Of a DNA stretch of 64,000 bases, positions 44,830 through 53,208 are shown piece after piece; the stretch's first letter is position 1; every line of letters begins with the position of its first letter. The stretch spans positions 1 through 64,000 of the forward strand of contig JAJVIK010000002.1 in the NCBI GenBank assembly GCA_022072055.1, given 5' to 3'. The DNA comes from a bacterium (GTDB taxonomy: Bacteria; Hinthialibacterota; Hinthialibacteria; OLB16). Below the pieces are notes generated by a model. It worked only from the letters and a program-made list of their open reading frames with translations. It was not told the origin of the DNA and ran no database searches. Position numbers and translations under genes: made by a program.

Positions 44830-45507
44830 ATGCAACCCGGCTGGCTCAAGACCCGGAACGCCGAGTTCCTCTCCCACTGGACCAAACCATTCTCGGATTT
44901 CAGCACCTCCCCCACCGACTTCTACACCCAGGTGGAAGCCGCCTTCGCCAAACACGAGGCCCCCGACGCGGAGGTCTCGCGGGTCACCTGGAAGGAGCGC
45001 AGCGTCATCTCCCCGGAACGGGTGTACCTGCGGATCGAACGCCTGAAGTGCGTCTATGACATTTGCGCCGCGCCGTTCGGGAAGGACTTCTTCTTCTCCT
45101 CCTGGCTGGTGATGCTGAAACCCTCGTTCACCTTTCTGCACTGGATCGGGATGGGAACCGGTCTCTTTCTCCTCACCTTCCTCTTCACGAACATGTTCGG
45201 TTTCTTCAAGGGGTTGTTCTTCCTCATCGTGCTCATGTCCTTCCTCTGGTGGCTCATCCGCTCCGGCGCAATGGAGACTCCCCTTGAGTTCGAGGAGTTC
45301 CTCCTGGGTCTCACCGTAATGGGGGCTATCTGGGAGGTCTACTACAGAAAACCCACGTACTTTGAGATTGACACGGCGCTGATGTTTCAAAACGTGGCTC
45401 ATGCGGCGGTGCTGGAGGCGGTGGACGCGATCACGGACGCCAGGGGTCTGCCTCGGCTTTCGGACGACGAACGAAAGCCGATCCACCGCGACTTCTTTAT
45501 GCGGTGA
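44830..45507 (+). CDS. Membrane protein of the coupling-ATPase operon
   Basis: The product is 225 residues, with GGGAGG 8 bp before the ATG. An N-terminal soluble part is followed by two strongly hydrophobic helices (LHWIGMGTGLFLLTFLF and FFKGLFFLIVLMSFLWWLI, about residues 102-140), then a soluble C-terminal part. The family is unknown. It is 6 bp upstream of a large VirD4/HerA-like ATPase gene, suggesting it anchors that ATPase at the membrane. A truncated paralogue lies at 40709, so this gene type recurs in the region. Confidence 0.75.
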   Translation: MQPGWLKTRNAEFLSHWTKPFSDFSTSPTDFYTQVEAAFAKHEAPDAEVSRVTWKERSVISPERVYLRIERLKCVYDICAAPFGKDFFFSSWLVMLKPSFTFLHWIGMGTGLFLLTFLFTNMFGFFKGLFFLIVLMSFLWWLIRSGAMETPLEFEEFLLGLTVMGAIWEVYYRKPTYFEIDTALMFQNVAHAAVLEAVDAITDARGLPRLSDDERKPIHRDFFMR

Positions 45508-45513
45508 TAGCCC

Positions 45514-48500
45514 GTGAGCGGTTCCCTCTTAGTCCCCCCGGACTCTTCATCCCTCACCGAGGAAGATCGCCTCCTGCGCTGTTTCTACTCTTGGGAATAC
45601 CGGGGACGCGGCTGGGTCCTGCATGACCTGCCCGTCGAGTTAGAACCCCCCTTCTGTCCCTTCACCTGGACCATCCCTGCACGACCGGTCGTTGACGACG
45701 GACAACGCCACACGCTCCTCTCCGGCTTGGTCTCGCTCGTTCGGGAAGGCTTCCGCAAACCCAAACCGCTCGAAGAAGAACCTGAATTCGAGGTTGACGA
45801 ACCCGAACCGGAAACCGTCCAGGAATCGGGCCTCAAGGTCGAGATCGAGGTCACCGCCCCCACGGGGTACCGGGTCTCGCACGAGTCCACACGCCGATTC
45901 CTGCAGGCGCTCCGCTATCTTCAGCACCCGCTCGGTTTTGAGATCGTGGGCACGGGCGAGACGATTGGGGTCCAGTTCGCCTGTCACGCGGAGGACGCGG
46001 AGGGCGTGTCCGCCCAGCTCGCCGCCTTCTTCCCGGACTGCGCCTTCAGCCGGACGGCGGGCGGGACGCGGACCCTGTGGGAGGGCGTGGGGGACTCCCG
46101 GACGCTCGTGGTGGACTTCGGCCTCGCGCGGGAGTTCATGCTCCCCCTCTACACCTTCGGGGCATACGACCCCGATCCCTTGACCGCGATTGGGGGCGCG
46201 ATGCAGGGACTCCAGCCGGGCGAGTCCGCCGTGTTCCAGGTGTTGCTCCAGCCGGTGTCGAAGCCCTGGGTGGAGAGCATCCGCTCCACCGTCTTCGCTC
46301 CGGATGGGAAACCCATCTTTGAAGACGCCGACATGGCCAAACTCACGCGCGAGAAGCTCGGCTCCGAACTCTTCGCCGCTGTGGTGCGGATGGCGGTACG
46401 GAGCGGTGACCGGAGCCGTGTTTGGCCGCTGATGCGTTCTCTCGGCGGGGCGCTCGCCCAGTACAACCGCCTCGGCAGCAACGAACTCATCCCGCTCACG
46501 AATCAGGAGTATGACGATGCCGAACATGAAGAAGACCTGATCCGCCGCCGGACGCGTCGCTCCGGCATGATCCTCAACGCCGAAGAAGTCCTCTCGCTCG
46601 TCCACCCCCCCTCGGCTTCCGTGCGATCCCCAAAACTCCGGCGTGAGATTGAGAAGACCAGAGCGGTCCCCGCGCTCGCCACGGACGGCGCGCTCATCCT
46701 TGGGATTAACCGCCACCAGGGCCGCGAGGCCCCGGTCACCCTCACCCCCGACCAGCGCAACAAACACCTGTACGTGGTGGGAGCCACCGGCACCGGCAAG
46801 TCCACCTTCCTCCTGCAGCTCATCCGCCAAGACCTGGAACAGGGCAATGGCTTCGCGGTCCTCGACCCGCACGGGGACCTGATTGATGCGATCATCGGGT
46901 ACCTCACCAAGGACCGGCTTGACGACGTGATCCTGCTCGACCCTTCGGATGAGGAGTACTCGGTTGGACTCAACATCTTGGCCGCGCACTCCCCCCTGGA
47001 GAAGACGCTCCTCTCCTCGGACCTGGTGTCCGTGTTTCAGCGCCTCTCGACCAGCTGGGGAGACCAAATGACTTCAGTCTTGGGCAACGCGATCCTCGCG
47101 TTTCTGGAGAGCAGCGAAGGCGGAACCCTCCGGGACCTGCGGCGCTTCCTGGTGGACAGCGCCTTCCGGAACCGTTTCCTCAAGACGGTCCAGGACCCCG
47201 ACGTCCGGTACTATTGGGAGCGTGAGTTCCCGCTCCTCTCCGGCAAACCCCAGGCACCGATCCTCACCCGCCTCGACACCTTCCTGCGTCCCAAACCGAT
47301 CCGCTCCATGGTGGCGCAGAAGGAGAGCAGGTTGGACTTCCGAGCCCTCATGGACAGCGGCAAGATTCTGCTCGCGCGGCTCTCCCAGGGGGCCATCGGG
47401 GAAGAGAACGCGTACCTCCTGGGGAGCCTGCTCGTGTCGAAGTTCCACCAGGTGGCGCTCTCACGGCAGGAACAGAGAGAAGAGGACCGCCGTCCATTCA
47501 GTCTCTTCATTGACGAGTGCCACCATTTCGTGACCCCCTCCTTGACATCAATCCTCGCCGGAGCACGGAAGTATCGGCTCAGTCTCATTCTCGCGCATCA
47601 GGAACTCCGCCAACTGGGCACCAGCGATCTTGCCAGCGCCGTCCTCACCCACCCGTACACGCGGGTGTGTTTCCGGGTGGGAGACCAGGACGCCAAGAAG
47701 CTCGCGGAGGGGTTCTCGTTCTTTGAGGCCTCGGACTTGCTGAACCTCGGCACGGGGGAAGCCATCGCGCGGGTCGAGCGGGCCGAGTATGATTTCAACC
47801 TGTCGGTTCCCCCGCTTCCCCCTCTTGACGAACACACAACGCACCTCTTCCGCGAGTACGTCACCGCCGCCACGCGGGGGCGGTATGGACGGTCGCGTGC
47901 CGAGGTCGAGGCGGAACTCGCGCGGGAGTTTGCGGAGGACGAGAGCGTGCGCCCGAAGCAGGAGAAGGGACCGGTTCCCGAACCGCCCCGCGAAGAAACA
48001 GTCCTTGCGGAAGCGCCAGCCGACATTCAGCCGTCTCCGCCTTCCGAACCCGAAGGGCGCGTGGAAGGGCATGAGGTGGTGGAGATTCCCCCGCTTCCCC
48101 CGGTCGTTCCGCAGCGCCCAAGACCGAAGCCCATCCTTCCTCCCACGCCCGGACGCGGGGGGAAGGAGCACAAGTACCTCCAGCAAATGGTCAAGCAAAA
48201 AGGGGAGGAACTGGGGTACCGGGTGAGCGTGGAAAAGACGCTCCCCGGAGGCGGGTGCGTGGACGTATCGCTGGAATCCGAGGTCCGCTCGATTGCCTGC
48301 GAAATCTCGGTGACCTCCACCCCGGAACAGGAAATCGGCAACGTCCGCAAATGTCTCGACGCGGGGTACGCCAGGGTGGTCCTCGTGGTGGCTGATTCCA
48401 AGCGTGTTCCCACTTTATCTGCCACCATTTCTGGTACACTCAGTGACACGGAAAAAGCCAAGGTGGAGGTCTGCACGCTCCCGGAGTTGCTCCTTCTTTT

Positions 48501-48675
48501 GGACGAACTCGGACCGGCGCACGCGGAACGCGAATCCCATGTCCGAGGGTTTAGGGTCAAGACCAAGCATGCGGCGGGCGCAAGCGCGGACCGGGAGCGG
48601 AGGAAGCAGGCGATTGCCGACGTCATGGCGAAATCCGTCGGACGATCCGGAAGAACCAAACCGAAGAAAGGGTGA
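45514..48675 (+). CDS. VirD4/HerA-like ATPase fused to a C-terminal restriction-nuclease-like domain
   Basis: The product is 1053 residues with a GTG start at 45514. An N-terminal region of about 400 residues (with a Glu/Pro-rich spacer) precedes the ATPase core: VVGATGTGKSTFLLQL (Walker A near 425), VLDPHGDLIDAI and SLFIDECHHFV (Walker B). After a Pro-rich linker (about 800-880), the C-terminal domain of about 120 residues contains CVDVSLESEVRSIACEIS, a pattern like the PD-(D/E)XK fold but with E-x-S where E-x-K is usual. It looks like a DNA translocase carrying its own DNA-processing domain, active or degenerate. Confidence 0.82.
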   Translation: MSGSLLVPPDSSSLTEEDRLLRCFYSWEYRGRGWVLHDLPVELEPPFCPFTWTIPARPVVDDGQRHTLLSGLVSLVREGFRKPKPLEEEPEFEVDEPEPETVQESGLKVEIEVTAPTGYRVSHESTRRFLQALRYLQHPLGFEIVGTGETIGVQFACHAEDAEGVSAQLAAFFPDCAFSRTAGGTRTLWEGVGDSRTLVVDFGLAREFMLPLYTFGAYDPDPLTAIGGAMQGLQPGESAVFQVLLQPVSKPWVESIRSTVFAPDGKPIFEDADMAKLTREKLGSELFAAVVRMAVRSGDRSRVWPLMRSLGGALAQYNRLGSNELIPLTNQEYDDAEHEEDLIRRRTRRSGMILNAEEVLSLVHPPSASVRSPKLRREIEKTRAVPALATDGALILGINRHQGREAPVTLTPDQRNKHLYVVGATGTGKSTFLLQLIRQDLEQGNGFAVLDPHGDLIDAIIGYLTKDRLDDVILLDPSDEEYSVGLNILAAHSPLEKTLLSSDLVSVFQRLSTSWGDQMTSVLGNAILAFLESSEGGTLRDLRRFLVDSAFRNRFLKTVQDPDVRYYWEREFPLLSGKPQAPILTRLDTFLRPKPIRSMVAQKESRLDFRALMDSGKILLARLSQGAIGEENAYLLGSLLVSKFHQVALSRQEQREEDRRPFSLFIDECHHFVTPSLTSILAGARKYRLSLILAHQELRQLGTSDLASAVLTHPYTRVCFRVGDQDAKKLAEGFSFFEASDLLNLGTGEAIARVERAEYDFNLSVPPLPPLDEHTTHLFREYVTAATRGRYGRSRAEVEAELAREFAEDESVRPKQEKGPVPEPPREETVLAEAPADIQPSPPSEPEGRVEGHEVVEIPPLPPVVPQRPRPKPILPPTPGRGGKEHKYLQQMVKQKGEELGYRVSVEKTLPGGGCVDVSLESEVRSIACEISVTSTPEQEIGNVRKCLDAGYARVVLVVADSKRVPTLSATISGTLSDTEKAKVEVCTLPELLLLLDELGPAHAERESHVRGFRVKTKHAAGASADRERRKQAIADVMAKSVGRSGRTKPKKG

Positions 48676-48681
48676 AGGGTG

Positions 48682-50256
48682 ATGCGGAAGGGCGGCGAGC
48701 AGTCACACAAGCGCGTGGGAATCTGGCTGCGGGTTTCCACCGAAGATCAGGTCAAAGGCGAGAGTCCCGAACACCATGAGCGCCGGGCGCGCGCGTACGC
48801 CGAGTCGCGCGAGTGGACCGTGGTGGAGGTGTATCGGTTGGACGCGGTTTCCGGGAAGGCGGTGATGGAACACCCCGAAGCCAAGCGCATGCTCGAACAC
48901 GTGCGCTCCGGGCACCTTGAGGGGCTGATCTTTTCCAAGCTTGCCCGGCTGGCGCGCAACACGCGGGAGCTGCTCGAGTTCGCCGACATCTTCCAGGCGC
49001 ACGGCGTGGACATGATCTCCCTGCAGGAGTCGGTCGACACCAGCACCCCCGTGGGCCGCCTCTTCTACACCCTCATCGCCGCGCTAGCCCAGTGGGAACG
49101 GGAGGAAATCGCCTCGCGCGTGGCGGCGTCCGTGCCGGTCCGGGCGAAGATGGGGAAACCCCTGGGAGGGAAGGCGCCGTTTGGGTACCAGTGGGTGGAC
49201 GGGAAACTGATTCCGCATCCTGACCACGCGCCGGTGCGGCGAAGAATTCACGAATTGTTCCTTGAGTCCCAGCGGAAGAAGACGGTTGCCCGTATCCTCA
49301 ATGAGTCTGGGTACCGGACCCAGTCCGGAAAGCTGTGGAGTGCCGCCGCTATCGAGTACGTCCTGTCCGATCCAACCGCGAAGGGTCTCCACCGGGCAAA
49401 CCACACCACGCATGGCAACGGCAAGGACGGGCGGCGCAAGAAGCCTGAGAGCGAGTGGGTCCACACGGAGGTCGAAGCGATTGTCCCCCCCGAACTCTGG
49501 GATCGCTGCCACGCGATCCTCACGGAAACGCGGCGGAACTGGAAGCCGCGCTCCAAGAAACCCGTGCATCTGTTCGCCGGACTCGCGTACTGCGATTGCG
49601 GGAAGAAGATGTACGTTCCCTCCAACTCGCCGAAGTACACCTGCGCGCGGTGCCGGACCAAGATCCCCGCTGAAGACCTTGAGGCCATCTTCATTGAGCA
49701 GCTGAGAGGCTTTGTTGTCTCGCCGGAGGACATCGCACAGCACCTAGCCCAGGCGGATCGGACGCTGGCGGAGAAGGAGGAACTCCTCAAGGTCCTGGAG
49801 CGCGAAGAGAAGTCGGTCCAGGCCGAAATGGAACGCGTCTACCGCCTCTACATCGACGGAGCCATTCAGAGCAAGCGATTCGCCGCCAAGAACCGCCCCT
49901 TGGAGGAGCGGCTCTCCCAACTCGAGGATGAAATCCCCCGGCTACAAGCCGAGATTGACTATATGAAGATCACCCACCTCTCCAGCGAACAAGTCCTGCA
50001 CGAAGCGAGATCCTTGTATGCCCGCTGGCCCTCGCTCACCTTCGACGAGCAGCGCCGAATCGCGGAAACGATCACCGAAAGAATTGAAGTGAGCGCAGGC
50101 GAAGTCACGATTCACCTCTATTTTCTCCCCCCTCTTGAGAACATGGCAAAAGGTACAAGTACCGCGCGCGCTTTCTCTACTTTCCGGCCGATGGCGCGCC
50201 CAACCCCGGGGATCAAGCCAGGATGTCCTTCACCACGCGCCCGTAGACATCGGTGA
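48682..50256 (+). CDS. Large serine recombinase (site-specific integrase), copy 2
   Basis: The product is 524 residues from the ATG at 48682. The resolvase domain begins GIWLRVSTEDQ with catalytic Ser19, then KLARLARNTRE. The recombinase domain follows (PFGYQWVDGK, ending near DPTAKGLH), then a zinc ribbon (AYCDCGKKMYV with YTCARCRT) and a coiled coil. The last 25 or so residues are Arg/Pro-rich and unlike the rest, which may mean the coding end was altered by sequence brought in at the element's edge. It marks the right side of the island. Confidence 0.92.
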   Translation: MRKGGEQSHKRVGIWLRVSTEDQVKGESPEHHERRARAYAESREWTVVEVYRLDAVSGKAVMEHPEAKRMLEHVRSGHLEGLIFSKLARLARNTRELLEFADIFQAHGVDMISLQESVDTSTPVGRLFYTLIAALAQWEREEIASRVAASVPVRAKMGKPLGGKAPFGYQWVDGKLIPHPDHAPVRRRIHELFLESQRKKTVARILNESGYRTQSGKLWSAAAIEYVLSDPTAKGLHRANHTTHGNGKDGRRKKPESEWVHTEVEAIVPPELWDRCHAILTETRRNWKPRSKKPVHLFAGLAYCDCGKKMYVPSNSPKYTCARCRTKIPAEDLEAIFIEQLRGFVVSPEDIAQHLAQADRTLAEKEELLKVLEREEKSVQAEMERVYRLYIDGAIQSKRFAAKNRPLEERLSQLEDEIPRLQAEIDYMKITHLSSEQVLHEARSLYARWPSLTFDEQRRIAETITERIEVSAGEVTIHLYFLPPLENMAKGTSTARAFSTFRPMARPTPGIKPGCPSPRARRHR

Positions 50257-50344
50257 GACGGTAATCGCGGGGACACCTGCGCGGGCAAGGTCGAGTACGA
50301 GTACTGCCTGTCCTGCGATGGGGCGCTGTCACCCTCACCCCCCG

Positions 50345-50368
50345 CCCTCTCCCGCGCGCGGGAGAGGG
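50345..50368. repeat. Perfect 24-bp GC-rich palindrome (REP-like)
   Basis: CCCTCTCCCGCG is directly followed by its reverse complement, with CCCTCACCCCCC just upstream, a layout typical of repetitive intergenic palindromes. It sits in the 283-bp gap between the recombinase and the NHL gene. That gap shows no confident gene, only short protein-like open stretches near 50219-50330 on both strands that may be remnants of a disrupted host gene. Confidence 0.55.
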
Positions 50369-50539
50369 GGCCTTGTGCCGCGCGGTGTCGGCGGAGCACC
50401 CTCCTCGCCTGCCCTTCCTAGCACCGAAAGTGGGAAAGTGATCTCGACTCGCCACTCTCCTTCAAGCAGACTGCGCTCGGTCGTGAGATTCGGGGGAGCC
50501 TTGAGACAACTGAATCATGCGAAGGGAGTGAGTAACGAG

Positions 50540-51841
50540 ATGAATCGTGGGCGTATCCCCTGGATGGCATTCGCTTGTGCGGTTGTAACGCTGGCCCTTG
50601 TCTTCCCACCAAGCCCCGCGTCCGCGGAGCCGCTTTCCAAACACCACCGAGCCACCATCAGCCCCTCAATTGTCCAACTCCAACCCGGCAAGGAACAGTC
50701 TTTCAAAGTGGTCATGGTGGCGACACGACTGATGGCCGCGACCATGGCGAAAGAGGTCAGATGGTCGGTAAACGACATCCCAGGCGGCAATGCCGAGTTC
50801 GGGACCATCGATCCGACGGGCCTTTATCGAGCGCCTGGCTCCATTCCATCGCCGCGTGAGATCCACATCGGCGCGGAGGTTCCGGAATCGGCCAACCGCT
50901 ACTTGTGGGCCACTGTCGTGATGGGGGATGGACCTCCGCGCTACAAGTCGGTTGGCATGTGGTCTGAACCGGTGCTCGAAGGACAGGAAAAGACCACTCA
51001 CCTCACTGACCCCCACGGAATCGGGCTGGATGCCGATGGAAATGTCCTTATCGCCGACCAGAAAGGCAACGGGGTGCATCGATACACCCCCCAGGGGCAA
51101 TACCTTGGCCCGCTCGGGAAGGGACAAGGGGCCGCTCCAGGTCAGTTCACCGAACCGAGGATGGTGGCCACCGATGCGACGGACCGAATCTTCGTGACCG
51201 ACAGCAAGGGAGATCGCCCCCGGATCCAGGTCTTCAGCCACGAAGGAGAGTTCCTTCAGATCTTCGCCGAAAAGGGGATGAAACCCGGCATGATCCTTCG
51301 AGCTCATGGGCTCGATTTCGATTCCGAAGGCCGGTTGTACACGGTGGATGTGGATAACATGAGGGTCAATGTCTACAGCGCGACCGGGGAATTTCTTTAT
51401 GATTGGGGAGAGGAGGGCCTCAACCCCGGGCAATTCAATTCGCCTCATGGGCTGTATGTCAACCGAAGCGGCGATGTGTTTGTCACCGGTTATTACGGAC
51501 CCACGCAGAAATTCAACAATGAAGGCGATTTCATCACAGCCTTTTGTTACGGCGACCCTCCTGATGGGTCCGTGTATTTTCACAGCCTCACCGGCGACCG
51601 CTGGGGAAACGTGTATGTGACCGTCCGCACCAAGGAGGGCTATGACAAGGGCCTCCAGATCGGAGCGGGAAACAGGGTCAGCTTGATGAAGTACAACAAC
51701 AATGGGGACTACATTACCAGTATCAGTTTTTCCGCGCCGGAGCACCGAGAGAGTTCAGCGGTGGTGGATGAGGAAGGTCGGGTCTATGCGTTGTTCTCGG
51801 CCGCTGAGGAAATGGGCGTGGAGACATTTCAGGAAGAGTGA
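50540..51841 (+). CDS. Exported NHL-repeat beta-propeller protein
   Basis: The product is 433 residues from the ATG at 50540. A signal peptide (WMAFACAVVTLALVFPPSPASA) is followed by an N-terminal Ig-like beta region (about 40-140) and then about six NHL-type blades, e.g. LTDPHGIGLDADGNVLIAD, MVATDATDRIFVTDSKGD and LDFDSEGRLYTVDVDNMR. NHL propellers bind partners or ligands; no enzymatic residues are visible. It is the first clear host gene after the island. Confidence 0.85.
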   Translation: MNRGRIPWMAFACAVVTLALVFPPSPASAEPLSKHHRATISPSIVQLQPGKEQSFKVVMVATRLMAATMAKEVRWSVNDIPGGNAEFGTIDPTGLYRAPGSIPSPREIHIGAEVPESANRYLWATVVMGDGPPRYKSVGMWSEPVLEGQEKTTHLTDPHGIGLDADGNVLIADQKGNGVHRYTPQGQYLGPLGKGQGAAPGQFTEPRMVATDATDRIFVTDSKGDRPRIQVFSHEGEFLQIFAEKGMKPGMILRAHGLDFDSEGRLYTVDVDNMRVNVYSATGEFLYDWGEEGLNPGQFNSPHGLYVNRSGDVFVTGYYGPTQKFNNEGDFITAFCYGDPPDGSVYFHSLTGDRWGNVYVTVRTKEGYDKGLQIGAGNRVSLMKYNNNGDYITSISFSAPEHRESSAVVDEEGRVYALFSAAEEMGVETFQEE

Positions 51842-51854
51842 TTCGGGATGGTAC

Positions 51855-51889
51855 GGGATCAAATGGGGGGGATGCCGCCCCCCATCCCG
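51855..51889 (+). terminator. GC-rich hairpin after the NHL gene
   Basis: ATGGGGGG and CCCCCCAT pair across a 7-nt loop, with outer CGGG/CCCG pairs, 14 bp after the stop. There is no T-tract, so termination would be weak or Rho-assisted. The rest of the 51842-52054 gap shows no gene. Confidence 0.4.
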
Positions 51890-52054
51890 CTAGGTGCGGA
51901 CAAACCCCGAATGGGCCTTCCCCCGCGGAGGCGCACTCCCCCCGTGTAACGCCCTTCGATTGGGACAATGGCTCAGGTAGACTGAAAACCTTCTTGGGAG
52001 CGGTTTCTGTTCCCGTCTGAACCCCTATTGGCTGGCGAGAAAGGAATCTTCGGC

Positions 52055-52900
52055 ATGGCGCACGGTGACCCCGGTCCGGGAGAAACATTCGAGAACATAC
52101 GGAACTCCATCGCGGTAGCTTCCGGAAAGGGGGGAGTCGGCAAATCCACCGTGGCGGTCAATTTGGCGGTGGCCCTGGCGGAAACCGGCGCGCGAGTCGG
52201 GCTGATCGACGCCGACATCTACGGTCCCAATGTTCCGCTGATGATGGGAGCCACCGAGCCGCCTGAGGTCCGCGAGGGGAAGATCCAGCCAATCGAGCGT
52301 CACGGGGTCAAGATGGTGTCGATGGGCTTCTTCCTCAAGGAAGATGAGCCGGTGGTCTGGCGCGGACCGATGATCCATGGCGCGCTGCGTCAGTTCCTCG
52401 CGGATGTGAACTGGGGTGAGTTGGACTATCTGCTGATCGATCTGCCGCCTGGAACCGGGGATGCGCAGATCTCGATTTCCCAACTGCTCCCGCTGACCGG
52501 GGCGGTGATCGTCACCACCCCGCAAGGGGTCTCGCTCTCAGATGCCCGGAAGGCCGCGACCATGTTCGACAAGGTCCGGGTTCCGATTCTGGGTGTGATC
52601 GAGAACATGAGCTATTTCCTGGTTCCGGGTAGCGGTGAGCGCCATGAAATCTTTTCACATGGGGGCGGCGCGAGGTTTGCCGAGCAGCATGGGTTCAACC
52701 TCCTCGGTCAGATTCCGCTCTATCAAGGGGTGCGCGAGGGTGGGGATCTCGGAGTGCCGGTCGCCCTGCGCGAGCCGGAATCGGAGCCGGCGCGGATTTT
52801 CAAAGAGGCCGCCGCTAGGCTCCTGGAGATTTGCGGATCCGGCGCGGCCCAACAGGCGCGACAACGCCAGTCGGTGGTGTTTCAACCTGTGAGGAAATGA
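52055..52900 (+). CDS. Mrp/NBP35-family P-loop ATPase (Fe-S carrier type)
   Basis: The product is 281 residues from the ATG at 52055. The deviant Walker A is ASGKGGVGKSTV (about 22-33), then GLIDADIYGPNVPLMMG and DYLLIDLPPGTGDAQ. Mrp proteins carry or insert Fe-S clusters. Two features differ from the standard form: the N-terminal DUF59 domain is missing, and after ENMSYF the usual CPxC pair is replaced by VPGS, so the cluster-binding cysteines are absent. It probably keeps ATPase function but not classical cluster binding. The next small gene follows closely. Confidence 0.9.
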   Translation: MAHGDPGPGETFENIRNSIAVASGKGGVGKSTVAVNLAVALAETGARVGLIDADIYGPNVPLMMGATEPPEVREGKIQPIERHGVKMVSMGFFLKEDEPVVWRGPMIHGALRQFLADVNWGELDYLLIDLPPGTGDAQISISQLLPLTGAVIVTTPQGVSLSDARKAATMFDKVRVPILGVIENMSYFLVPGSGERHEIFSHGGGARFAEQHGFNLLGQIPLYQGVREGGDLGVPVALREPESEPARIFKEAAARLLEICGSGAAQQARQRQSVVFQPVRK

Positions 52901-52944
52901 AGCATCCTGCTGACCCCATCAGAGTTGAAGTGGGGAGCCAAGCG

Positions 52945-53208
52945 ATGACCACAGCGGAACAACGGAGAGAGGCGGTCCGCCGAATCAAGGCTCTGGCGGC
53001 GCCCATGCTCAAGGTTGCCACGGAGTTTTTGACATATCTCGATGAAAGAGCGAGCGATGAAGACCCCAACATCAAGCCTCTGAGAGGCAACCTTTTGGGG
53101 AATCACAGGTTTCGCGTGGGGGATTACCGGGTTGTCTACAGAATCGACGACACGGCGCGTATTGCGTATGTCATCCGAATTGTCCACCTCAAAGAGGCGT
53201 ATGATTAG
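52945..53208 (+). CDS. RelE/ParE-type toxin-like protein
   Basis: The product is 87 residues from the ATG at 52945, with GGGGAG 7 bp upstream; an ATG at 52897 overlapping the Mrp stop is an alternative. The C-terminal half is the RelE-type pattern: LRGNLLGNHRFRVGDYRVVY, then RIVHLKEAYD. The N-terminal helix is less typical. No antitoxin gene is adjacent. It lies between the Mrp gene and a lipoprotein gene and overlaps the latter by 8 bp. Confidence 0.7.
   Translation: MTTAEQRREAVRRIKALAAPMLKVATEFLTYLDERASDEDPNIKPLRGNLLGNHRFRVGDYRVVYRIDDTARIAYVIRIVHLKEAYD

Larger units (their letters stand above)
8988..50256. mobile_element. Composite integrative element / defence island (approximate limits)
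   Basis: The limits are set by the outermost mobile-type genes: an ArdC-like protein at the left and a large serine recombinase at the right. Genes outside are host-like secreted, sulfatase and planctomycete-type proteins. Inside lie two serine recombinases, two VirD4/HerA-like ATPases, an IS630-family element, toxin-antitoxin genes and several restriction or defence modules, plus gene fragments. Two recombinase-ATPase sets suggest two elements merged or nested. I found no convincing direct-repeat attachment sites, no relaxase and no type IV secretion channel genes. The exact ends are therefore unknown. Confidence 0.5.

Noticed and set aside
45640-47067. Long minus-strand open frame antisense to the VirD4/HerA-like ATPase
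   Set aside because: The sense strand has Walker motifs and conserved segments; the antisense frame has no start signal or motif.
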